From Phaeobacter gallaeciensis DSM 26640 (GTDB lineage: Bacteria; Pseudomonadota; Alphaproteobacteria; Rhodobacterales; Rhodobacteraceae), in NCBI RefSeq assembly GCF_000511385.1, contig NC_023138.1:62001-126000 (forward strand): a DNA stretch of 64,000 bases, read 5' to 3'. The position numbers and the translations under genes were made by a program. Positions 7,986 through 15,773 of the stretch are shown in pieces; position 1 is the first letter of the stretch; every line of letters starts with the position of its first letter. A model generated the notes under the pieces. That model was not told the origin of the DNA, did no database searches, and saw only the letters and a list, made by a program, of their open reading frames with translations.

Positions 7986-10111
7986 CTGGCGTAGCGCCCC
8001 CATTGTGCCGCAAGCGCCCGCCCACGGCTGTCTCTTACCTTGTCATAGAGGCGTGTCTGTACGTTCAGGCGGGCACCGCCATCCCGCAGAACCGGGCGGA
8101 TGACCTGTGTGATGCTACGTCGGGAGGGTTTTCCGGTGAGCCAGGCAACCGGCACCTCAACACGAATGCCCTTGTCAAAGGACCCTTCGCCAAATTCTTC
8201 ATAAGATGCGTCTGTCAGTGTCGCAAACGCGCCGACCTTGAAGCCGTTGTTGAACTCCCGATCAACGGTAACCGTGGTGCCCCAGTCGCCGGCAAGATAC
8301 CGGCCCATATCGACCTGCACATGATAATCGCCGCGGGTTTTGTAATAGACGGAGGCATGGCCGGTCATGACGTCGTAGTCCCGGAACCCGAATTGAGCGT
8401 CAAAATCGCGCTGTCTGGCATAGTTCAGCTCCGCTCCAAGTGCGAGGCTGCTGCCAACCGGAAACCAGAGCAACTCCGCTGAGATACCGCCGAACATCTG
8501 CTCAAGGTAGCCTGCGGTGACGCGGGCAAACAGATCCTGACCGGGCCGCCAGCTATAGTCAGCGGTCAGATGGCTGAGGCGCAGGTCGGATTCTGATGCA
8601 TAGCGCGCCCAGTCCGAACGAACTCGGGGTAATACGGAGTTCGAGGGGCGCGCCGAGGTATCAAGGTTGCCAACCACTGGCTGACGCAGCTGACCGGCAA
8701 AGGTCCAGCCGGGCGCAGGCTGGTAGCTGGCTTTTAGCTCGGCGCCGATCTCATAGCGCAGCGGTTCGTCCGGATCGAAGAAGGAAAGTTGCGTATAGGG
8801 GCCAAAGCGATAGGTGAAGCGGGGAAAGGCAGCAATATCGTCATTAACAGTGATGGGTTCCGGAGCGTCTTCGATCTCAGTCCGGGCGAGGCTGCGCCAG
8901 GCTTCATCCAGATCGCCCTCGAGCTCGTACAGGTCGCTGCGCTGGCTTTTGATGCGGGTTGTGGGCAGCCCGTTCTCAGCGAGCGTCACCTCAAATTGCT
9001 GCAAATGGGGCGGCAGAGTATTGGCCATAACGCGGGTTGTGCGCCCAACCGCCTGTGCCGCCGCGCCGTAGCGCAAATTCTCCACAGTGATGCGCGCGCT
9101 GGAGCCTACGCGTTCAAAGCTGATCAACCGAAGGCCCTCCGCCTCCAGCTGGGATTTCAGCACATCTTTCAGGCGGGGAGGTTGTGGTCCATCAGGCCCG
9201 CCCTGGGCGAGGTTCCAACTCGCCATTGCCACCTGTTCGGCTGGTTTCAGCGCGGGTGCTGCTGCACCCTGACCACCGGGTGTTGCGGCGCGGCGCGGGT
9301 CAAACGCATAGCTCAGCTGCACGGCAAATGCAGAGCCATTCAGATATGACCCGCCCAGGGTCACACCATTGTCGAACCGATAGGATGCCCCGATATTGAA
9401 AGGGGAGCGAACATCGCTCAGCCCGCGCTGAGCCTCTGCGGAATAGGTGTCGGAGGAATATTCCGCCATCACAGACCAGCGCGGCGTCACATCCCAGCGC
9501 AGCCCACCGAAGAGAGCAGCGTCGCCCCGGAACCAATTGCCGAAATCCAGCTGGCCTGTGGTCGATATGCCACCGGCATTTGAATCTTCGCGGGTGTCAA
9601 ATCGCCCGTTCAGTGCGGTCAGCGGATTGCGCTGCCCGCCGCGTCCAGCCAGCCTCCCCCATCCGATCCCGCCGGTGACGGTGACATCGGGCGTCACGTG
9701 TTTTGTTGCGACAAGATATTCACTGGCATAGACGCCGGTGCCTCCGAAATCGCGCAGACCAAGGGCAATGGCAGGCCCGGCAGCGGTTTCCCGGCGCAGC
9801 TGAAAGTGAACATCAAAGCTGCGGTCATAGCGGCTGAGGCCCACCCGGGCATCAAAGTCCCGCAGAAAACTGTAGCGAAAGCTGCCGTAGACATTCGGCA
9901 ACATTTGAAACGTCAGGGTATTGCGGCTTGTGTTCTCGAAGTTCGAGGTGGTCAGCGCCAGCGTTCCGTCCGGAAGAACTTCCGCAGTTGGCATATCGAT
10001 CAACCCCGGGGTTCCATAGGTCGACAGAGTTTGGGCTGGTGCACGGACTGCACCCAGCGGGCCGCTGAGCATGCTCAGACAGCCAATCAGAAGAATTGCG
10101 TGTACCCGCAT
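7982..10111 (-). CDS. yjbH: YjbH-domain outer-membrane protein
   Basis: This 709-residue exported protein is of the YjbH family, predicted beta-barrel proteins needed for exopolysaccharide export. A signal peptide (MRVHAILLIGCLSMLSGPLGAVRA) is followed by the family opening LSTYGTPGLIDMPTAEVLPDGTL. Many alternating-hydrophobicity strands follow, with a Gly/aromatic-rich C-terminus. The ATG at 10111 is chosen for the signal peptide; upstream codons are in frame but not signal-like. It is first in the operon yjbH-yjbF-export lipoprotein-small protein. Divergent from the phosphatase gene; the shared 127-base gap contains a short CCACC-T6-GGTGG inverted repeat (10133-10148) of unknown function. 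Confidence 0.87.
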   Translation of the reverse strand: MRVHAILLIGCLSMLSGPLGAVRAPAQTLSTYGTPGLIDMPTAEVLPDGTLALTTSNFENTSRNTLTFQMLPNVYGSFRYSFLRDFDARVGLSRYDRSFDVHFQLRRETAAGPAIALGLRDFGGTGVYASEYLVATKHVTPDVTVTGGIGWGRLAGRGGQRNPLTALNGRFDTREDSNAGGISTTGQLDFGNWFRGDAALFGGLRWDVTPRWSVMAEYSSDTYSAEAQRGLSDVRSPFNIGASYRFDNGVTLGGSYLNGSAFAVQLSYAFDPRRAATPGGQGAAAPALKPAEQVAMASWNLAQGGPDGPQPPRLKDVLKSQLEAEGLRLISFERVGSSARITVENLRYGAAAQAVGRTTRVMANTLPPHLQQFEVTLAENGLPTTRIKSQRSDLYELEGDLDEAWRSLARTEIEDAPEPITVNDDIAAFPRFTYRFGPYTQLSFFDPDEPLRYEIGAELKASYQPAPGWTFAGQLRQPVVGNLDTSARPSNSVLPRVRSDWARYASESDLRLSHLTADYSWRPGQDLFARVTAGYLEQMFGGISAELLWFPVGSSLALGAELNYARQRDFDAQFGFRDYDVMTGHASVYYKTRGDYHVQVDMGRYLAGDWGTTVTVDREFNNGFKVGAFATLTDASYEEFGEGSFDKGIRVEVPVAWLTGKPSRRSITQVIRPVLRDGGARLNVQTRLYDKVRDSRGRALAAQWGRYAR

Positions 10112-10238
10112 TCCCACCCAGCCTCGTCGTGCCCACCTTTTTTGGTGGTGCTTCTTCACACTGCGCCCAACCCCGCCTAACACTAAACCCGCAGATTTGC
10201 CGGTTGAAACAGCGTCAGGCCCCCAGGGAGCAGCGATT

Positions 10239-10970
10239 ATGTTCAAAAAGTTAATTACCGGAGTTCAGGGAAAATCGCAAGAATTCGTGGCTCTCAACCC
10301 AGAGCTGCGCTTCTATGTGATCGGAGATATCCATGGCTGTGATGACCTGCTGGCCAAACTTCTGACGCGACTAGATCCTGAGCTGCCGGTGGTTTGTCTT
10401 GGCGACTATATCGACAGGGGAGAGCAGAGCGCGAAGGTTTTGCGACGGCTGATGGCACGGCCTGATATTACCGCCCTAATCGGCAATCATGAGGTGATGT
10501 TGCTTGATTTTCTCGCGGACCCGATCCCGAACGCGGAGATCTGGCTGCGCAATGGCGGATTGCAGACACTGGCGAGCTTTGGTGTGGGTGGGGTTTCGGA
10601 ACAATCCTCTGCAGCCGACCTCGAAAGCGCTGCACAAACGCTACGCGCGGTGATGGGTGCCGAGATGATTGCCTGGCTGGAGACCCTGCCGACCTGCTGC
10701 CAATCTGGCAATGTCTTCATGGCCCATGCCGGTGCCGATCCCGAGGCGCCGTTGACGGCTCAATTTCGGCAGGCGCTGGTGTGGGGCCGCCCTGATACAC
10801 GCCGGCTACGCCGTGAGGATGGTATCTGGGTCGTGCACGGCCACTGGATCGTGGAAGAACCGACAGTCGCCGAGGGGCGGATCGCATTGGATACCGGCGC
10901 ATTTGCCACCGGCTGTCTGACCGCGGCAGAGATCGATTGCGGGCAAGTCACGTTCATCTCGACTGGATAA
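10239..10970 (+). CDS. Serine/threonine-type metallophosphatase (PPP family)
   Basis: This 243-residue calcineurin-like phosphoesterase carries the full PPP signature. GDIHG, GDYIDRG and GNHE supply metal ligands and phosphate-binding residues, HAGADP follows, and a late VHGHW carries another ligand His. Length fits bacterial PrpA/ApaH-like phosphatases acting on phosphoproteins or dinucleotide polyphosphates. The start ATG at 10239 (MFKKLITG) is chosen over upstream in-frame codons because conservation begins shortly after. It is monocistronic and divergent from the exopolysaccharide operon. Substrate cannot be told from sequence. Confidence 0.85.
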   Translation: MFKKLITGVQGKSQEFVALNPELRFYVIGDIHGCDDLLAKLLTRLDPELPVVCLGDYIDRGEQSAKVLRRLMARPDITALIGNHEVMLLDFLADPIPNAEIWLRNGGLQTLASFGVGGVSEQSSAADLESAAQTLRAVMGAEMIAWLETLPTCCQSGNVFMAHAGADPEAPLTAQFRQALVWGRPDTRRLRREDGIWVVHGHWIVEEPTVAEGRIALDTGAFATGCLTAAEIDCGQVTFISTG

Positions 10971-11156
10971 TGGTCTGCGGGCTTCGTGGAACGGAAAGAC
11001 GGTTGGTGGGTTCCTCAACAAATTCGCTCGGAGAGAGGCGGCGTCGCTGACGACAGCAAAGAAGCAGAGTGATACACGTGACGGCGTTCAAAGCAAAGTT
11101 TCTGCACAGGTCGGAGGTATTGTTTTACTAGGTAACCACTCAGGGCAGGCGGATCA

Positions 11157-12206
11157 TTAGCCCGCTAACTTGCGCATGACCATTTCGATTGGGCCGTTTC
11201 TGGCAAAACGAGACCAGATCCACGCATATCCCGTCGCGCAGATGCAGAACATCAGGGCTGCCGAGACGGCAGTCTCAGGCGTCTGACCTTCCAACATGTT
11301 CATTTCTTCTAGAATACCCATTCCGATGAGAATATGCGCAATATAAAGCGTAAGGGTCTGGCGGCCCGCGGGGGCCAATGCCTGCACGACGCCGAGCCGT
11401 TGCAGCGTCGGCGTCAACAACAGGCATCCGCCGATCACTATGCAGGCGGAGGAGAGCCCGGCGATCATATAGAACGGCATTGGCGGGATTGGCATTGTTG
11501 TCGCCAAGTCTGCCAGTTCAGGATCAATCTGCTTTAGGCTTTGAACCGCGATTGCGCTGGTTGCTTCGGTCACCGTATAAATCACTGCGCCAACAAGGAT
11601 AAGACCGATTTGAACTCTTCGGTTCTGCAATGGCATCCGAGACAGCAGGATACCGGCAAGCAGAAATGCAAGCCAAGGTATAACAGGGTGCCATCCATTG
11701 AACAGAAGGTGGCGCAGAAATCCTCTGATCGTCCAGAGGTCCGCATAGGTATAAAGCTTCCAATCCCACCCGCTGTCATAGTTGAAGATCAATACCATCA
11801 CTGGAAACATAAGGATCAGCATCACCGTGAGAGATGCAAGCAGCCGCGTTGACGCCTTGAGCAGTAGTGCTGCGAATATGAAATAGACGGCATAGTAGTG
11901 CAGGATATCAGCGTCAAAGATCATCATGTTGATCATTCCGAGGCTCATCAGGAACGCAGCGCGCCGCACCGTCGTTGCGGCGATACCGTCTGTTGACCGG
12001 TTTGATGCAAGGCCAAGCCCGATCCCGGCCAGAACAACAAAACATGCAGCCGCACGCCCCTCAAGGGCAGTGCTTAAAACCGCCACAATACCTGTGCCAC
12101 CCTCAGCACCCATGGCGATCTTGAAATTCACAATGACCATTCCGACAAATGCGAAATAGCGTGCAAGGTCCAAGCCTTGCAGGCGGGTTGCGGGTGTGAG
12201 AGCCAT
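11157..12206 (-). CDS. DUF418-family (YeiB-like) membrane protein
   Basis: This 349-residue protein has about ten hydrophobic segments. It opens with RLQGLDLARYFAFVGMVIVNF, the typical first helix of the DUF418/YeiB group, and ends FARNGPIEMVMRKLAG, the typical DUF418 C-terminus. These inner-membrane proteins are distantly related to acyltransferase-like transporters and have no firm function. A strong promoter and a palindrome lie just upstream, so expression is probably repressed by a nearby-binding TetR-type factor, though no such regulator gene is in the window. It stands alone between two intergenic regions. Confidence 0.8.
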   Translation of the reverse strand: MALTPATRLQGLDLARYFAFVGMVIVNFKIAMGAEGGTGIVAVLSTALEGRAAACFVVLAGIGLGLASNRSTDGIAATTVRRAAFLMSLGMINMMIFDADILHYYAVYFIFAALLLKASTRLLASLTVMLILMFPVMVLIFNYDSGWDWKLYTYADLWTIRGFLRHLLFNGWHPVIPWLAFLLAGILLSRMPLQNRRVQIGLILVGAVIYTVTEATSAIAVQSLKQIDPELADLATTMPIPPMPFYMIAGLSSACIVIGGCLLLTPTLQRLGVVQALAPAGRQTLTLYIAHILIGMGILEEMNMLEGQTPETAVSAALMFCICATGYAWIWSRFARNGPIEMVMRKLAG

Positions 12207-12222
12207 ATCTATTCCAAATGAA

Positions 12223-12236
12223 TGAACGTATGTTCA
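12223..12236. promoter_or_regulatory. Palindromic operator at DUF418 promoter
   Basis: TGAAC-GTAT-GTTCA is a perfect 5-4-5 inverted repeat. It abuts the predicted -10 hexamer and covers the expected transcription start, the usual position for a TetR-type repressor site. The palindrome is seen; the binding factor is inferred. Confidence 0.6.
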
Positions 12237-12265
12237 CTATATGAGATATATACCTTCGGGTTCAA
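12236..12265 (-). promoter_or_regulatory. Sigma-70-type promoter of the DUF418 gene
   Basis: On the minus strand TTGAAC (-35) is followed by an 18-base spacer and TATAGT (-10). This places the start of transcription about 25 bases upstream of the ATG and inside the palindrome. Confidence 0.65.
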
Positions 12266-12401
12266 CCCAAATAGGTAGGGCGATCCCGATTTGCCCGGAC
12301 GGGGTACTGCTCGCTGACAACTTTTGAAAACGCTTAGTGACGGTAAAATGGGGGCTCGCTAGTGCAAGTGAGTGTGGGTGGTCGCCACTGACAATCGAAC
12401 C

Positions 12402-12431
12402 TTGACTGGAATTTTATCGACATCTTATCGT
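12402..12431 (+). promoter_or_regulatory. Possible promoter of the RTX gene
   Basis: TTGACT, an 18-base spacer and TATCGT lie about 90 bases before the RTX start codon. The -10 is weak, so this is only a candidate. Confidence 0.35.
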
Positions 12432-12519
12432 GTGAAGTATCGTTTACTCATGGTGAGTTTACGGTGAAGTTTCTGGTTTGGGTCGCGCTTTGTTGGCGAT
12501 AGTGGAGTGATTGGTAAAA

Positions 12520-13599
12520 ATGCCGAATGCAGTATTGAACGATATTTTGGAATTGGAAGAGTGGCTCGAATACATCGGGGGCGTGGTATCCTATAGTGGT
12601 AACACCGATTTGCTCGCAGCTTTCAATGCAAGCAATGTAACACAGCTGACCGTTGGGGAATTCCTCACCATCATCAACGCTGCCGAGCAGGCGATTTTGT
12701 CGATCAACTGGCAAGACCTTGTTGATCAGGTCGCCGATCTACTGGACACGCCATTCATTTCAGCACAGCTCACGGCGGCTGAAAAACAAACTATTCTAGA
12801 TTCACTTTCGATGATCGAACCCTCTGACATAACCGAAGGGTTTGATTTGCTCCGGGCCGAGTTTGCCGGGATTTCAACTGGAACGCTGGTCGTCGATGCC
12901 CTGAGTATCGCAGGCGAAGACACTCCGGTGGGTACCGACGGAGATGACGTATTGACGGGTACCGTCGGCAGCGATGACGTTCGTCTGGCGACCGGTAACG
13001 ACGCTTTCGCCGCCGGGCAGGGGGACCTCGGCGATGATACAGTGCGCGGAGGATCTGGAAATGACACCATTAACGGCGGTTCGGGTCAGGATGTCCTTTT
13101 CGGCGGTAGTGGTGAGGATGTCCTGCGTGGGGGATGGGGATCTGACCTGATGAAGGGCGGACGCCAGGCAGATGTTCTGATTGGTGCTCAAGGTCGTGAC
13201 ACTATCTATGGAGAAGGTGGCGCGGACCGCTTGGACGGTGGAGCAGGCAACGATCGACTGGTTGGCGGTTCGGGCCATGACACAATCCTGGGCGGAGCAG
13301 GGATCGACAGGTTGTTTGGCGGAAATGGCAACGACAGTTTGGTTGGTGGCGCGCAGGCGGATTATTTCATTTTCCGGGGTAATTTTGGCGACGACACCAT
13401 TCGTGGGTTCGCGTCGCGCAGTGATGCGGAGAAAATCGACTTGCGGGGCGTATCAGAAATTTCTGACCTCAGTGACTTGCAGGACAATCACCTGACACAA
13501 GACGGCAGCAACGCAATGATTGCGGATGGTCAGGGGAACACAATCACCTTGCTTGGTGTTGATGTGAATGATCTCGATGCGGGTGATTTCCTCTTCTGA
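12520..13599 (+). CDS. RTX calcium-binding protein (type I secreted)
   Basis: This 359-residue protein has no signal peptide. The N-terminal 130 residues are an unrecognised helical domain. Residues 140-280 carry about eleven nonapeptide repeats of the GGxGxDxhx type (for example GGSGNDTIN, GGAGNDRLV) that bind Ca2+ and form a beta-roll after secretion. The protein ends in hydrophobic DFLF, as many type I secretion substrates do. The ATG at 12520 is chosen over a TTG at 12511 because GGAG lies 12 bases before the ATG but only 3 before the TTG; both are imperfect. No HlyB/HlyD transporter is nearby. A paralogue lies at 54290-55213. Confidence 0.85.
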   Translation: MPNAVLNDILELEEWLEYIGGVVSYSGNTDLLAAFNASNVTQLTVGEFLTIINAAEQAILSINWQDLVDQVADLLDTPFISAQLTAAEKQTILDSLSMIEPSDITEGFDLLRAEFAGISTGTLVVDALSIAGEDTPVGTDGDDVLTGTVGSDDVRLATGNDAFAAGQGDLGDDTVRGGSGNDTINGGSGQDVLFGGSGEDVLRGGWGSDLMKGGRQADVLIGAQGRDTIYGEGGADRLDGGAGNDRLVGGSGHDTILGGAGIDRLFGGNGNDSLVGGAQADYFIFRGNFGDDTIRGFASRSDAEKIDLRGVSEISDLSDLQDNHLTQDGSNAMIADGQGNTITLLGVDVNDLDAGDFLF

Positions 13600-13611
13600 C
13601 CACGATTGGCT

Positions 13612-13640
13612 TTAGCGGTGCATATCTACTGCACCGCTAA
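13612..13640 (+). terminator. Hairpin terminator after the RTX gene
   Basis: TTAGCGGTGCA-TATCTAC-TGCACCGCTAA is a perfect 11-bp stem with a 7-base loop, 13 bases past the stop. No long T-run follows. It also faces the convergent transglycosylase gene and may serve both. Confidence 0.65.
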
Positions 13641-13695
13641 TATGGTCGTTCAGAGGCGCATAATTAAATCGCCGTCCGTCTCGCTCTCCGGATAC

Positions 13696-14844
13696 CTAGC
13701 CCAACTCGCCGAGCAGGGCCTGTGACGGAACCCCGGTGGCAGGCAGGCCACGGCTTTGCTGATAGGCACGGATGGCGTTCTCGCTGTTTGGTCCGATAAC
13801 GCCATCAGCACCGCCAGTGTCAAAGCCTTTCGCCGTCAACCGTTTCTGCAGCAGGATACGATCATCCTTGGTCAGCCCGTTTGCGTCTGGCGGAAAGCTG
13901 CTGCGCAGCGGGCCTGCGCCACCGATACGATCCGCGAGATGACCGACACCGATCGCATAGGCGTCGGAGTTATTATAGCGTTTGATAGCGCGGAAATTGC
14001 TCGTGACGGCAAACTTCGGACCACCTGCCTGGGGTTGGATGAGTGTTCCGCTGCCTGCTGCTGTTCCGCTCACCTCTTGACCCCAGCGCAGCCCGCGGGT
14101 CCAGCCGTTGCGGGCCAGATAGGCGGCGGTTGAGGCCAGCGCGTCACTGGGGTCTTCGGACCAGATGTCGCGACGGCCATCGCCGGTAAAATCAACGGCA
14201 AAGGCTTGATAGGATGTAGGGATGAACTGCGTATGCCCCATCGCGCCAGCCCAGCTGCCCGTCATGCGTGCGGCGGAAATGTCGCCATTTTGCAGAATTC
14301 TGAGGGCTGCGATAAGTTGTTTTTCAAAGAAGGCGCCGCGGCGGCCATCAAAAGCGAGGGTCGATGTGGCTGAGATGACCGGCACGTCACCGCGGCGTTC
14401 GCCGAAGAAACTCTCAAGACCCCAGATTGCAGTGATGATTTCGGCATCAACACCATAGGTCTGTTCAAGGGCGTTGAGTGTGTTGCGATGGCGGGCATAG
14501 GCCGCGCGCCCCTTGCTGACACGTTCGTCGGAGGCGGCGATAGAGAGATAGTCCTCAAGGCTGCGTTTGAACTCCGTCTGGTTCCGGTCGCGCTTGATCA
14601 CGCCTGGCAGGTATCCTGCGCCACGAAAGGCAGTATTCAGCGTGCTGTTGCTGATCCCGGCGGTGCTTGCGCGTTGGCGAAACCCGGCAACCCAAGCGTC
14701 ATAGGCCGCGTTGGGCACCGGGCGCAGATCGGCCGGTAGCCCGCCGACAGTGCGCGGCGCCGATGTGCTGGTTACCCCTCCGCTGCAGGCCCCGAGGCCA
14801 AGCGCCATCAGTCCGAATCCGAAGCTGCGTCGTGAAATGCTCAT
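13696..14844 (-). CDS. Lytic murein transglycosylase, MltB type, probable Tat lipoprotein
   Basis: This 382-residue enzyme cleaves the glycan strands of peptidoglycan. The N-terminus MSISRRSFGFGLMALGLGAC combines a twin-arginine motif with a lipobox, suggesting folded export followed by lipidation. The SLT_2 (MltB) domain carries the catalytic Glu in AIWGLESFFGE and the conserved SWAGAMGHTQFIPTSY and DFTGDGRRDIW blocks. A C-terminal peptidoglycan-binding domain (LQKRLTAKGFDTGGADGVIG, NAIRAYQQSRGLP) completes it. The ATG at 14844 is chosen because it opens the signal; an upstream in-frame ATG adds 9 residues. A second enzyme of the same family is at 24561-25805. Confidence 0.9.
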   Translation of the reverse strand: MSISRRSFGFGLMALGLGACSGGVTSTSAPRTVGGLPADLRPVPNAAYDAWVAGFRQRASTAGISNSTLNTAFRGAGYLPGVIKRDRNQTEFKRSLEDYLSIAASDERVSKGRAAYARHRNTLNALEQTYGVDAEIITAIWGLESFFGERRGDVPVISATSTLAFDGRRGAFFEKQLIAALRILQNGDISAARMTGSWAGAMGHTQFIPTSYQAFAVDFTGDGRRDIWSEDPSDALASTAAYLARNGWTRGLRWGQEVSGTAAGSGTLIQPQAGGPKFAVTSNFRAIKRYNNSDAYAIGVGHLADRIGGAGPLRSSFPPDANGLTKDDRILLQKRLTAKGFDTGGADGVIGPNSENAIRAYQQSRGLPATGVPSQALLGELG

Positions 14845-14954
14845 CTGCCTGCCTGCCGTTTGTTTTGTCACGACAATCCTATCGGATCACTGTGGTGCTG
14901 CAAGGCTTTGGCTGGCGATTATTCACGTTACATGATGGACCGGCGTTGGTTCGC

Positions 14955-15773
14955 CTATGCCGGTTCGCCGTTGGTGATGAGGCGATAGGTGCTCTGCTCA
15001 ACAGGGGTTAGCAGGTAGATTTCATCGGATGGCGTCATCAGCGCTGGCTGCATTATCAGCGGATCGACACCCATCTCCTGAAGATAGCTCATAACCTCAC
15101 CCTGACCGCGCTGAATCTGCTCTACGGCGACAAAGGCGGGCAGCACGGTATTCTGTCCGAAATAATGCTGATGTACGCCGATCATGGCGTCTGGATCCGC
15201 AATTCTAGTGACCCCGGCGGCCAAAATATAGGGGCACGCGGACAGGCAGATGTCACTGGCACTCATCACAGTGTTCATACTCTGTGCGCGCAGGGCGCGA
15301 CCAATGGTCAAAGCGTCAGAGACGGAGCCGCCCGGGCTATTGAGATAGACCTGTGATGGCAGGATCTCCAGCGACTCCAGATAGTCGTTAAAGCGCGTCG
15401 CGTCGCCTTCAGCGATCCGGCCGGTCAGGGTCAGTACGGTTTCACCCTGCCACTGAGCTGTGGCGAAGGTCAGCCTGTTGGGCATATTCTCAGTGCTTGG
15501 CAATGGTCGGCTGCCGGGGGCAGGCGGGCGATCTGGCAGCTGCGTGGGAGAGTATCGCCTGGTCTGATCGCCGGGACCAATCGGTGCTGTCAGCTCCGGT
15601 GCGGTTGAGGGCCAAGCCAGCCGAGGGATTAGCTTTGCAAGATCAGTTCCGAGCAAGACAGCCGCAAATCCGAGCTGTGCCGCAAAAACCCATCGTAATA
15701 CACGCCAGGTATCTGGCCTTTTGCGATGGCGCGCGAGGGCTATCGGCTGAGGTTCTTCGCGATCAGTCGGCAC
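14955..15773 (-). CDS. Membrane-anchored ClpP-like (COG3904) protein
   Basis: This 272-residue protein has one N-terminal membrane helix (residues about 23-45), a Pro-rich linker, and a ClpP/crotonase-fold domain. NSPGGSVSDALTIGRAL forms the oxyanion region, ICLSACPYI carries the likely nucleophile Ser178, and GVHQHYF holds candidate histidines 201 and 203. Such periplasmic ClpP-like proteins are predicted serine peptidases of unknown substrate. The GTG at 15773 lies inside the end of the upstream gene (11-base overlap), so the two are coupled and probably work together. No strong ribosome site is seen. Confidence 0.72.
   Translation of the reverse strand: MPTDREEPQPIALARHRKRPDTWRVLRWVFAAQLGFAAVLLGTDLAKLIPRLAWPSTAPELTAPIGPGDQTRRYSPTQLPDRPPAPGSRPLPSTENMPNRLTFATAQWQGETVLTLTGRIAEGDATRFNDYLESLEILPSQVYLNSPGGSVSDALTIGRALRAQSMNTVMSASDICLSACPYILAAGVTRIADPDAMIGVHQHYFGQNTVLPAFVAVEQIQRGQGEVMSYLQEMGVDPLIMQPALMTPSDEIYLLTPVEQSTYRLITNGEPA

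Larger units (their letters stand above)
12207..12519. other. Divergent intergenic region between DUF418 gene and RTX gene
   Basis: This 313-base stretch holds no gene. It contains the DUF418 promoter and operator at its left end. Toward the RTX gene there is a possible promoter, plus a small palindrome ACTCA-TGG-TGAGT at 12446-12458 flanked by two GTTTAC copies. Confidence 0.6.

Noticed and set aside
10133-10148. CCACC-T6-GGTGG repeat between yjbH and the phosphatase gene
   Set aside because: Short stem in a divergent promoter region; not a terminator by position and no known regulator match.
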